Of a stretch of 36,110 nt of DNA, positions 24,161-32,526 are shown piece by piece. Position 1 is the first letter of the stretch; each line of letters begins with the position of its first letter. This DNA is from Gammaproteobacteria bacterium (GTDB lineage Bacteria > Pseudomonadota > Gammaproteobacteria > Pseudomonadales > Cellvibrionaceae): positions 1 to 36,110 of the forward strand of contig JAGKWO010000056.1 of assembly GCA_021151835.1 (NCBI GenBank). Reading direction: 5' to 3'. The position numbers and the translations under genes are program-made. The notes below the pieces were generated by a model. The model was not told where the DNA came from, did not search any database, and saw only the letters and a list, made by a program, of their open reading frames with translations.

Positions 24161-25624
24161 ATGTGGCGCAACAATAAAGTTCTCGTTATCGACGATAATC
24201 CGTCACGTCGGCACGATCTAAAAATCCTGTTGGATTTTCTCAGTGAAACTACACTCGTTACTGCCAGTAATGGTTGGCAAGCAGCTGTTGCAGAAGAAAA
24301 TGGCGGTGAAGATTACGTAGCGATATTCATCGGTGACCATAGCGATAGTAATCAATCCCTGGCGCAATTATTAAAAGATATTCGCTCCTGGAATGACGAA
24401 CTGGCAGTGGTATTGGTGGGCGATGAAAACCAATATGCAGCCGACAGTTTGGAAGATTTGTATCGCTTTATGGCGATAGCCACTTTGTCAGTCCCGCCTA
24501 CTTACAATAAGCTGGTTGATACATTGCATCGTGCGCAGTTATACCGTGAGGCGCAGTCCAACAGTAAACGCCAGCCACAGCGCCGGCCAGTGCATTTATT
24601 CCGCAGTTTGGTTGGTACCAGTCGCGAAATCCAGAATGTGCGCGAAATGATGGCGCAGGTTGCGGATAAAGATGTTTCTGTTTTAATCACCGGCGAATCA
24701 GGGACTGGTAAGGAAGTCGTTGCACGTAACCTGCATTACAACTCTCCGCGCCGCGATAAACCTTTTGTGCCGGTAAATTGCGGTGCAATCCCTGCTGAGC
24801 TTTTGGAAAGCGAATTATTTGGCCATGAAAAAGGTGCATTTACCGGTGCGATAAATAGCCGTGCCGGCCGTTTTGAAATGGCCGAAGGCGGGACCTTGTT
24901 TCTCGATGAAATAGGGGACATGCCGCTAAATATGCAAGTAAAAATTTTGCGTGTCTTGCAAGAGCGTTGCTTCGAGCGTGTGGGTAGCAATAAAACCCAG
25001 CCTGTGGATGTTCGTATTATCGCTGCAACCCACCGCAATCTTGAGCAGATGATTGATGGCAACACGTTTCGCGAAGATTTATTTTATCGCCTGAATGTAT
25101 TTCCCATCGAATTACCGTCATTAAAAGAACGCGCAGAAGATATTCCATTGCTTATTAATGAGTTGGTGTCGCGGATGGAAAGTGAGCAGCGCGGTTCAAT
25201 TCGTTTTAATTCGGCGGCGATTATGTCGCTGTGCCAACACGAATGGAGTGGCAATGTGCGTGAACTTGCCAATCTGGTAGAGCGTATGGCGATTATGCAT
25301 CCATTTGGTGTTATCGGCGTGCAGGATTTACCCGCAAAATATCGTCATGTGGATGTCACTGATGAAGACTTTGTTCATGCGCCAGCGAATAAAATCAATG
25401 GTTCTGCCCCAGGCGCAAGCACCAGTTATGTCAGCTTGAATGACACCCCCTTATTGCCGGAGCAAGGTATAGATTTGCGCGAGTATATTACTAACCTGGA
25501 AATGAGTTTAATCCAGCAGGCGTTAAATGATTGTGGCGGAGTTGTTGCGCGTGCAGCAGATAAACTCTGCGTACGTCGAACGACATTAGTTGAAAAAATG
25601 CGTAAGTACGATATGCAACGCTAA
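24161..25624 (+). CDS. fleQ: flagellar master regulator FleQ (sigma54 activator / c-di-GMP effector)
   Basis: 487 aa enhancer-binding protein that activates flagellar genes with sigma54 and, in Pseudomonas, binds c-di-GMP. N-terminal REC-like FleQ domain (1-125, VLVIDDN without the full phosphorylation set), AAA+ domain with Walker A GESGTGKE (178-185), sigma54-contact loop GAFTGA (225-230) and Walker B GTLFLDEIGD (244-253), and a C-terminal Fis-type helix (AADKLCVRRTTLVEKMRKY). Very close to P. aeruginosa FleQ; the start MWRNNK corresponds to MWRETK. Followed by its own strong terminator; the fleSR pair is not in the window. Confidence 0.97.
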   Translation: MWRNNKVLVIDDNPSRRHDLKILLDFLSETTLVTASNGWQAAVAEENGGEDYVAIFIGDHSDSNQSLAQLLKDIRSWNDELAVVLVGDENQYAADSLEDLYRFMAIATLSVPPTYNKLVDTLHRAQLYREAQSNSKRQPQRRPVHLFRSLVGTSREIQNVREMMAQVADKDVSVLITGESGTGKEVVARNLHYNSPRRDKPFVPVNCGAIPAELLESELFGHEKGAFTGAINSRAGRFEMAEGGTLFLDEIGDMPLNMQVKILRVLQERCFERVGSNKTQPVDVRIIAATHRNLEQMIDGNTFREDLFYRLNVFPIELPSLKERAEDIPLLINELVSRMESEQRGSIRFNSAAIMSLCQHEWSGNVRELANLVERMAIMHPFGVIGVQDLPAKYRHVDVTDEDFVHAPANKINGSAPGASTSYVSLNDTPLLPEQGIDLREYITNLEMSLIQQALNDCGGVVARAADKLCVRRTTLVEKMRKYDMQR

Positions 25625-25666
25625 TGTCGGGCGGTTAACCAGATAATCCGGAATTTACGGTTGAGC

Positions 25667-25702
25667 AAAATCCCTCCAACAATTGTTGGAGGGATTTTTT
25701 TT
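25667..25702. terminator. terminator between fleQ and rhlE
   Basis: AAATCCCTCCAACAATTGTTGGAGGGATTTTTTTT: a fully palindromic 11-bp-plus stem with T run, able to end fleQ on the plus strand and, with the A run on its left, rhlE on the minus strand. Confidence 0.93.
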
Positions 25703-25712
25703 GCTAACAATG

Positions 25713-27101
25713 TTAATTGGCAGATTGCGCGCGTTGTGGCGGTTTTGAATTGCCTTTGCGATGGGGTTGCGCCGAGGCATTGGCTGGCTTGGCGGTGCGC
25801 TGTTGATGACCGCCCGGATTTTTTTTGCCATTCCCGTTTTTGGGCTTTTGCCCGAGTGTAGGAGCCGCCGGTTTACCGTGCCGGCTTTTTCCCGGCTTGC
25901 CGGTACCAGCACCGATTGTCATGCGACGCCCGAGGACGATAGGCTCGGGTTTGGCATTGGGGTCCGGTTCAAAACCGGGAAGGATTTGTTTATCAATAGT
26001 GCGTTTGATTAATTTTTCGATATCGCGCAAAAATTTATCTTCATCGATACACACCAGCGACACCGCGACACCTTCCGCATCAGCGCGTCCGGTACGGCCA
26101 ATACGATGCACATAATCTTCGGGCACGTTAGGCAATTCATAATTAACTACGTAAGGTAGTTGATCGATATCGATGCCACGCGCAGCAATATCAGTAGCAA
26201 CCAGTGCCCGAATTTCGCCGCGTTTGAAATCTTCAAGCGCTTTGGTGCGCGCGCCCTGGCTTTTGTTGCCGTGGATTGCCGCCGCACTGATGCCATCATC
26301 CAGTAGTTGTTCGGTTAATTTATTGGCGCCGTGTTTGGTGCGGGTAAAAATTAACACTTGTTGCCAATTACCTTGCCCGATGAGGTGCGATAAAAGTTCG
26401 CGCTTGCGGTTGCGATCAACCGGGTGAACACGCTGGGTAACGCGTTCTGATGCCGTATTGCGTCGTGCTACTTCAATCAGGGTTGGCTGGTTTAATAATT
26501 TATCAGCCAGCGCTTTAATCTCGTCAGAAAAGGTGGCGGAGAACAACAGGTTCTGGCGTTGTTTGGGCAGTAAAGCCAGCACTTTTTTAATGTCGTGAAT
26601 AAAACCCATATCGAGCATGCGGTCTGCTTCATCCAGCACCAGCACTTCAACTTCACGCAACGACACAGCGTTCTGGTTTACCAGGTCAAGCAAACGGCCC
26701 GGTGTAGCAACCAGCACATCGGTACCGCCACGCAAGTTCATCATTTGTGGATTGATGCTAACGCCACCAAATACCACCGTCGAACGCAGGGGGAGATATT
26801 TTCCGTAAGTACGCACGCTTTCATGAACCTGGGCGGCGAGTTCGCGTGTCGGGGTGAGGATAAGTGCGCGCACAGGGCGGCGGCCTTTGGTCTTATCTAC
26901 AACTTTTTGACTAAGTTTTTCCAGTAATGGCAGGGTAAAACCTGCGGTTTTACCGGTACCGGTTTGCGCGCCGGCAAGTATGTCGCCACCCTTTAAGACA
27001 GCAGGGATGGCTTGTAACTGAATAGGGGTAGGGGTGGTGTAACCCGCTTCGAAAATAGCACGCAGAATATCGGCCCGCAGACCGAGACTTTCAAACGACA
27101 T
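25713..27101 (-). CDS. rhlE: RhlE-type DEAD-box RNA helicase
   Basis: 462 aa ATP-dependent RNA helicase of ribosome assembly, mRNA turnover or cold adaptation. Q motif YTTPTPIQLQAIP, motif I AQTGTGKT (45-52), PTRELAAQ, VLDEADRMLDMGF, SATFSDEI, and the C-terminal HRIGRTGRA. After residue 375 comes a long basic, low-complexity tail rich in Lys, Gly, Pro and Gln that probably binds RNA nonspecifically. The start at 27101 (MSFESLGL) has AGGA seven bases upstream; the open frame further 5' is a translation of the structured leader and is not coding. Confidence 0.93.
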   Translation of the reverse strand: MSFESLGLRADILRAIFEAGYTTPTPIQLQAIPAVLKGGDILAGAQTGTGKTAGFTLPLLEKLSQKVVDKTKGRRPVRALILTPTRELAAQVHESVRTYGKYLPLRSTVVFGGVSINPQMMNLRGGTDVLVATPGRLLDLVNQNAVSLREVEVLVLDEADRMLDMGFIHDIKKVLALLPKQRQNLLFSATFSDEIKALADKLLNQPTLIEVARRNTASERVTQRVHPVDRNRKRELLSHLIGQGNWQQVLIFTRTKHGANKLTEQLLDDGISAAAIHGNKSQGARTKALEDFKRGEIRALVATDIAARGIDIDQLPYVVNYELPNVPEDYVHRIGRTGRADAEGVAVSLVCIDEDKFLRDIEKLIKRTIDKQILPGFEPDPNAKPEPIVLGRRMTIGAGTGKPGKSRHGKPAAPTLGQKPKNGNGKKNPGGHQQRTAKPANASAQPHRKGNSKPPQRAQSAN

Positions 27102-27119
27102 AGATAATTCCTGTGGCTC

Positions 27120-27213
27120 GGCCTCCCGCATTACGGGCAAGGTCTGGCGAGCGGAGATAGGGCAAACACATGGTTTGCTACATGGAGGGCGACACTGACC
27201 TAAGGGTGTCGCC
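27120..27213 (-). ncRNA. candidate structured 5' leader of rhlE (copy A)
   Basis: Three stems can be drawn on the minus strand in the 112 bases before rhlE. An 8-bp stem GGCGACAC/GTGTCGCC (27188-27195 with 27206-27213). A 6-bp stem GCAAAC/GTTTGC (27162-27167 with 27173-27178). A proximal stem CCT..CCCG/CGGG..AGG (27122-27128 with 27134-27142) closing a TAATG-type loop, ending 20 bases before the start codon. Sequence blocks recur in the same order at 34400-34515, with compensated changes in the proximal stem. A cis-regulatory RNA is inferred. Confidence 0.5.
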
Positions 27214-27263
27214 GCGCATGGTACGCAGTTACTGCTCAATAAGCCAGCAACATTTATGTATTT

Positions 27264-28496
27264 TCAGGCGACGCTATCAGCTTCAGCGAGTTTTCGTTGC
27301 TTTGCCAGATTCAGGATAATCAAGCACAGGGTGGCGAGGAATAAAAAGCCGCAGGTCATTGGAATGAGCGTGTTGTTGTACATTTGTCCAATGGCTGTTC
27401 CTATGGCCATCGATAAAATCGATGAGCTTGCGCCAATGACCGCCGAGGCAATTCCTGCCACATGCCCCATAGGTTCCATTGCCATGGCATTCACATTGCC
27501 AAAAACCAATCCGAAGCAAAAGAACAGCACCGCAGCGTAAATTAAAAATGCCCAAAGGGTTGGTGGTGTTAATAGTTGCACGATAAGAAAAATAGCCGAG
27601 CTGGCGATGATTCCCCAAGTGGCCTGGTTACACAACAACTCCATTCCCCATTTTTGTACGAAGCGCGCATTTACCATTGAGGCAGCGCCGAATAACAACG
27701 CAAGCACACCAAAATAAACGGTAAACATTTTTCCGGTATTGAATAATTCCTGGAAAATTTGTTGTGATGAATTGAGGTAGCCCATGAAACTGCCGAAGAA
27801 TAATCCCATACACAAGGTGTAACACATGGTGGCGTAGTTACTGATAACTTCTTTAAATCCTTCGACAAAACCGGTGCGCGTAAAGGGAATGCGATATTCT
27901 TTGGGTAGTGTTTCCTCTAAACGTACAAATATCCAGATACCGATAACGAGTGCATAAACAATGTAAAGCACAAAAATATAATGCCAGGAGCTAACCAGTA
28001 AAACCGCCTGGCCAAGGCTTGGCGCAATCGCCGGTACCATGATAAAAATCATCATGACCAGCGACATAACGCGAGCCATCTCATTGCCTGCATATTTATC
28101 GCGCACAATGGAAATGGCCGATACATAAGGCCCGGCAACACCCAACCCCTGAATAAAACGGCCAATCAATAAACCTTCAATTGTTGTTGCGAAAAAGCAA
28201 ACGGCACTACCAAGAAAAAATAATGTAATACCGCCATAGAGCACTTTTTTACGACCGGTTGCATCAGATAACGGGCCGCAAACCAATTGCCCCAGCGCCA
28301 TCCCTAAAAATAACGCGCTGATCACATATTGAATTTGATTGGGATAGCTGAGGGTAATATCTTTCGCAATAAATCCCAGTGCCGGTAAAAGTGCATCGAT
28401 TGAAATTGCAACAATCGACATCATCAATGCAACCAGGAGAGTAAATTCCCCGGATGAAATCCGTGAAGGGACAGGGTGGGTAGAATAATCAGTCAT
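27264..28496 (-). CDS. MFS drug-efflux transporter, Bcr/CflA-like
   Basis: 410 aa, 12 predicted transmembrane helices, DHA1-type drug:H+ antiporter. Motif A GPLSDATGRKKVLYGG lies in the loop between helices 2 and 3, and an arginine-containing LIGRFIQGLGVAGPYVS (helix 4, motif B) follows; the helix 5 motif C reads MVPAIAPSLGQAV. This fits the Bcr/CflA subfamily; the substrate cannot be predicted. A Shine-Dalgarno-like GGA precedes the ATG by about eight bases. It lies upstream of rhlE on the same strand, but the 160-base structured leader suggests separate transcription. Confidence 0.88.
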   Translation of the reverse strand: MTDYSTHPVPSRISSGEFTLLVALMMSIVAISIDALLPALGFIAKDITLSYPNQIQYVISALFLGMALGQLVCGPLSDATGRKKVLYGGITLFFLGSAVCFFATTIEGLLIGRFIQGLGVAGPYVSAISIVRDKYAGNEMARVMSLVMMIFIMVPAIAPSLGQAVLLVSSWHYIFVLYIVYALVIGIWIFVRLEETLPKEYRIPFTRTGFVEGFKEVISNYATMCYTLCMGLFFGSFMGYLNSSQQIFQELFNTGKMFTVYFGVLALLFGAASMVNARFVQKWGMELLCNQATWGIIASSAIFLIVQLLTPPTLWAFLIYAAVLFFCFGLVFGNVNAMAMEPMGHVAGIASAVIGASSSILSMAIGTAIGQMYNNTLIPMTCGFLFLATLCLIILNLAKQRKLAEADSVA

Positions 28497-28648
28497 AATG
28501 TATTTCCGAAGTCCGTGGTCAAGGCACAGTAGCGCCTTCTATTGTCAGCGAGTGTCAGTAAAGGTAATAACAGGCATTGGGCCAGGCGGCTACAATGTGC
28601 GCACGATACTAGTCGTAGCGGTGCGGCGGTTTTCGACAACAGAATGAA

Positions 28649-29218
28649 TTATCTTGGTAATCGATACATAATACCGCCGCCATAAGGTAGTTGGGGCAGA
28701 TATTTTTCCATTGATAAAATTGCCTCGTGGTAGATTTTTTTTACATCAGGATGTATACCGGATTCCATGCGACGTTCCAGCATAGTAACAGGGAACAAGC
28801 AATTCGCCGTATTATGTACACACAATGCGCGGCTACGCCCGAGCTCATCACGGTACACTTTCCATTCCAATGTATTCGGAAAATCCGCCTGCATCACATT
28901 ACCTAAAACAATGCCCATGGCTTGCAATGTTTTATAGTCGCCTGACGCTACCAGTTTATTGTCGATAATCCGTTGCAATGAATTCAGGTCGGTTAAATCG
29001 CGGCGAATGCCCACGCCCAATCTGGATTGAAAAAGCTTATCAATGTTAAATGCTTCGTCCTCCAGGTGTTTTTTATCAATCCAATCGAGATCCTCAATTT
29101 GTGTTTTGGGCGGGGATATCTGATTGGCCGGTTTTTCATTCGCTCTGCTCAAAGATGTTTGTGCGCTGGCAATATTTATTGCCATCAGTGATGCCCACAA
29201 CAGGAGAATTGCTTTCAT
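28649..29218 (-). CDS. secreted DUF3806 family protein
   Basis: 189 aa with a signal peptide (MKAILLLWASLMAINIASA, cleavage before Gln20). The mature region has a DUF3806-like core: IIDNKLVASGDYKTLQAMGI, VLGNVMQADFPNTLEWKVYR and GRSRALCVHNT. Function unknown. It starts nine bases after the stop of the FMN glutamate-synthase-like gene, whose TGA is part of its leader, so it is the last gene of a four-gene operon. Confidence 0.78.
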   Translation of the reverse strand: MKAILLLWASLMAINIASAQTSLSRANEKPANQISPPKTQIEDLDWIDKKHLEDEAFNIDKLFQSRLGVGIRRDLTDLNSLQRIIDNKLVASGDYKTLQAMGIVLGNVMQADFPNTLEWKVYRDELGRSRALCVHNTANCLFPVTMLERRMESGIHPDVKKIYHEAILSMEKYLPQLPYGGGIMYRLPR

Positions 29219-29227
29219 TGGGAATTC

Positions 29228-30772
29228 TCAGGATTTGTCAGCCAGTTTATTAATGGATGAATGATGAGTCTGCGCAGGCAAAATAATTACCGTTTGTGGT
29301 ACTACTTCATCCAAGGGCACAGAGAATCCATTGGCGCCGACGATATTAATATGTTCAGTGCGCAATTGCCGCGGCTCTGCAACACCACAGGAATGCGCGA
29401 TCATCGCCACGCTTTTGGTGATATTGCGTTGATAGGCGGCCACGCGTTCTGCTTTATCGGTGGGATCGAGCCCTTTTTGCAATTTGGCATTATGTGTAGT
29501 GATACCTGTGGGGCAAGTATTTTTGTGGCATTGCAATGCCTGGATACAACCCAGTGCAAACATAAATCCGCGCGCACTATTCACAAAATCGGCACCGGAT
29601 GCCAATGCCCATGCAACCATATGCGGAGTAATTAATTTACCCGCCACAACGACTTTAATTCGCTCTTTCAACCCGGCTTCGCGCAATAAACCCGTGAGCC
29701 AGGGCAGGCTTTCCTTGATCGGCAAGCCGACATGATCCAGCAGCGGCTGTGGCGCAGCACCGCTACCGCCATCGGCGCTATCCAGCGTGATAAAGTCGGG
29801 TGCCGATTCAATTCCTTGCGCACGAATTTCATTAATTAATTCCATTAACCAGCGTTTCTCGCCCAGCACCGCTTTAAATCCAACCGGTTTACCGGTGACA
29901 TTGCGGATGTGATTTACCATCTCCAGCAAATCAACTGCCGAGCGAATATCGGTATGGCCATTGGGGCTGATTGATGCTTCACCCTCGGTGATGCCGCGGA
30001 TTTTGGCCACTTCAGCAGATACTTTTTCTGCGGGTAGAATACCGCCTTTCCCGGGTTTGGCGCCCTGGCTTAATTTAATTTCAAACATTTTGATCTGCGA
30101 GTGCGCTGCCAAATCGCGCAGGCGTTCATCACTTAAATTTCCCAACAAATCACGTACGCCGTATTTTGCTGTACCAATTTGAAATACCAGATCGCATCCG
30201 CCATCCAGGTGATAGGGCGATAAGCCGCCTTCGCCGGTGTTTAACCAGCAGCCCGCTTTTGCTGCACCGCGTGATAATGCGAGTACGGCCGGTTTTGAAA
30301 TTGCACCGTAACTCATGCCGGAAATATTAAAAATTGAATGGGTGGTGTAAGGTGATTGGCAAAATGGTCCAACTGTCACTGGTGACGGCATTAATGCATC
30401 CTGTTCCTGGATGGGAAATGCCGAGTTCAGGAAAATCAGGGTGCCCGGTTTATTTAAATCAAGTGTTGATCCAAAGCCGAGATTGTTATCAATATCTTTT
30501 GCTGCCCGATAAACCCAGGAGCGATCAGCGCGATTGAATGGCATTTCCTCGCGATCCTGCGCAAAAAAATACTGGCGAAAAAATTCACCCATATGTTCAA
30601 AGAAATAGCGGAAGCGCCCCAAGACCGGATAATTTTTGCGGATCGCATGGGTGTTTTGGTTGATATCGGTGATATACATAATCACCACGACCAACAGCAA
30701 TACACCGACGACGGTAATAAACAACACTTCCAGCCAGGTGAGTAAGGTTAGCGCCCAATGGGAATCAATCAT
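29228..30772 (-). CDS. FMN-binding glutamate synthase family protein, membrane-anchored
   Basis: 514 aa. One N-terminal transmembrane helix (about 9-34), then the FMN/glutamate-synthase barrel: SYGAISKPAVLALSRGAAKA, TGEGGLSPYH, KMFEIKLSQGAKPGKGGILP, SPNGHTDIRSAVDL and ITLDSADGGSGAAPQPL. The iron-sulphur ligands are present as CIQALQCHKNTC, so the 3Fe-4S cluster should form. There is no glutaminase (PurF-like) domain, as usual in this lone-domain family; the natural reaction is uncertain. ATG 30772 is preceded by AGGAT. It begins 11 bases after the GGDEF gene. Confidence 0.9.
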   Translation of the reverse strand: MIDSHWALTLLTWLEVLFITVVGVLLLVVVIMYITDINQNTHAIRKNYPVLGRFRYFFEHMGEFFRQYFFAQDREEMPFNRADRSWVYRAAKDIDNNLGFGSTLDLNKPGTLIFLNSAFPIQEQDALMPSPVTVGPFCQSPYTTHSIFNISGMSYGAISKPAVLALSRGAAKAGCWLNTGEGGLSPYHLDGGCDLVFQIGTAKYGVRDLLGNLSDERLRDLAAHSQIKMFEIKLSQGAKPGKGGILPAEKVSAEVAKIRGITEGEASISPNGHTDIRSAVDLLEMVNHIRNVTGKPVGFKAVLGEKRWLMELINEIRAQGIESAPDFITLDSADGGSGAAPQPLLDHVGLPIKESLPWLTGLLREAGLKERIKVVVAGKLITPHMVAWALASGADFVNSARGFMFALGCIQALQCHKNTCPTGITTHNAKLQKGLDPTDKAERVAAYQRNITKSVAMIAHSCGVAEPRQLRTEHINIVGANGFSVPLDEVVPQTVIILPAQTHHSSINKLADKS

Positions 30773-30783
30773 TAAAAGTAATC

Positions 30784-32526
30784 CTATTCAATATCACTGT
30801 AATGCTTCACGCCGTTTTTACCGATGGCCTTAGCGGCATACATCGCTGAATCGGCATTTTTAATCAGCGCGTTTTTATCATCGCCATCTTGCGGATAGAG
30901 TGCGATACCGATGCTGCAGGAAATCTGAATTTCACGCTTGTCTATTTCAAACGGTGTATTCAGGGAGTTCCGGATTTTATCGGCCACCTGGCGACTCACA
31001 TGGCGTGTACTCATGCCGCGTAATTGTAAATCACGCGCCGAAATAATAATCATAAATTCATCGCCACCATAGCGTGCAACCGTGTCAGTTTCGCGTACAC
31101 AATTGAGCATGCGCGTGGCGCATTCCTGTAATAACGCATCGCCGATATCATGGCCAAAGGTATCATTGACCGGTTTAAACCCATCCAGGTCAATCAGCAT
31201 AATCGCAATTTCCAATTTGTCGCGGCGGGCACTGATCAGGGCTTGCTCGATGCGATCCTCCAACAGGATGCGATTTGGCAAACCGGTTAATGGGTCATGA
31301 TGCGCAACTTTATGTAGATATTGACGCTGGTTGTTTAACTCCTGCAGCTGTGCGTTCAGTTTTTTAGCCATAATAGAAAAATTACGTGCAAGTAAACCCA
31401 ATTCATCATTGCGTTGCAAATTCACCTCCGGCACTGAATCGCCCTGTTTAAAGTGGGCGAAAGTGGTGGCAATCTGGCGTAGTGGAGTCGCTATTTTGTG
31501 CGCAAGGAATAATGATAAACCGATAAATAACAAGCCAAAAGCCAACGCACTTTTTAATGCCGTAATACCCAATTGCCGGCTTTCTGCAAGAACAGCATCC
31601 AGATTGCTGACTAATCCGATAACAATATAATTTTCATCCGCCGCCCACCGAAATGGAACTTTGGTGAGCGAAATAACAGCCTGTTTTTGTGGCATTCGCA
31701 AATCCTGTATTTCGGCCACCAGATTATTGCGCTCCCCTGAAAATATACGTTGTGCAGCAGGTAAATCTTGCTGGATCATGAAACGGTTGCCCTTATCGAA
31801 ACCAAAGGTTTTTTCGGCATCCGGATGTAATAAGTAATCGCCGGTGGAATTGGTGGCAATGATATCAATATCATTGGGAATATCTGTTTCAATCATGGCA
31901 AACATTTTTTCCAGATCGACATTAATCACGATCGCACCAAATACTGTGTTGTCGTTGGTATAAATGGGTGTGGCCATAATAATACTGGGTTTGCCATAGC
32001 TATCGAGCAGCCCGCGTTCTTTATTGAGGCGGATGGCAGAAATAAATACTTCGCCGGGTTTCAGTTTTAAGGTGTTGTATACGTAGGAATAATGCGCTTT
32101 TTCCTGCAGTGCCAAACCCTCAACGATGCTGAGGCCATGTTCGGTTTTGTCGATGCGCACCAGTTCACGGCCATGATCGGCAGCGCCAATCAAGCGTACC
32201 TGATTATATTCGTCATGGGGTTTTAGTAATTGCGATAACGCAATGCCGAGGCGCTCGCGTTGCAGTTGTATATCAGCGGGATTTGATAGGGCGATTTCAC
32301 GAATCGCCGGTAATTGTGAAATGAATAATAAATCTTTACCGATATCTTCAATAAAAAACGCATAGCGATTGGCAAGCACACGCGTAGCAGTAGCCAATTT
32401 ATCTTGTGATGATTGGATGAGCAGGGCACGGCTTTGGTTGTAGGTAAAATAAACATTTACCCCCGCGCTCAGCAAACTAAGCAACGCGATCCAGATGGTG
32501 AGTTTAATAACCAGGCGTGAACTCAT
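30784..32526 (-). CDS. membrane diguanylate cyclase with dCACHE sensor
   Basis: 580 aa from ATG 32526. TM1 about 8-28; periplasmic double-CACHE region about 30-320 (ends FRWAADENYIVIGLVSN); TM2 about 322-342; HAMP about 343-395; a short coiled coil; GGDEF domain 405-578. The active site GGDEF (487-491) is intact and an RETD inhibitory site (478-481) lies five residues before it, so it should make c-di-GMP with product feedback. No EAL domain. Its ATG overlaps the stop of the PotD-like gene (ATGA), which argues that the two proteins work together. Confidence 0.92.
   Translation of the reverse strand: MSSRLVIKLTIWIALLSLLSAGVNVYFTYNQSRALLIQSSQDKLATATRVLANRYAFFIEDIGKDLLFISQLPAIREIALSNPADIQLQRERLGIALSQLLKPHDEYNQVRLIGAADHGRELVRIDKTEHGLSIVEGLALQEKAHYSYVYNTLKLKPGEVFISAIRLNKERGLLDSYGKPSIIMATPIYTNDNTVFGAIVINVDLEKMFAMIETDIPNDIDIIATNSTGDYLLHPDAEKTFGFDKGNRFMIQQDLPAAQRIFSGERNNLVAEIQDLRMPQKQAVISLTKVPFRWAADENYIVIGLVSNLDAVLAESRQLGITALKSALAFGLLFIGLSLFLAHKIATPLRQIATTFAHFKQGDSVPEVNLQRNDELGLLARNFSIMAKKLNAQLQELNNQRQYLHKVAHHDPLTGLPNRILLEDRIEQALISARRDKLEIAIMLIDLDGFKPVNDTFGHDIGDALLQECATRMLNCVRETDTVARYGGDEFMIIISARDLQLRGMSTRHVSRQVADKIRNSLNTPFEIDKREIQISCSIGIALYPQDGDDKNALIKNADSAMYAAKAIGKNGVKHYSDIE

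Noticed and set aside
27120..27180. GGGCAAAC in the leader resembles part of the c-di-GMP-I (GEMM) riboswitch
   Set aside because: It is on the strand opposite to the inferred transcript and the rest of the GEMM core is absent.
27102..27239. 46-residue N-terminal extension of RhlE
   Set aside because: Rich in Cys/Pro, not seen in the family, and it translates the hairpins of the leader; the start at 27101 has its own ribosome site.
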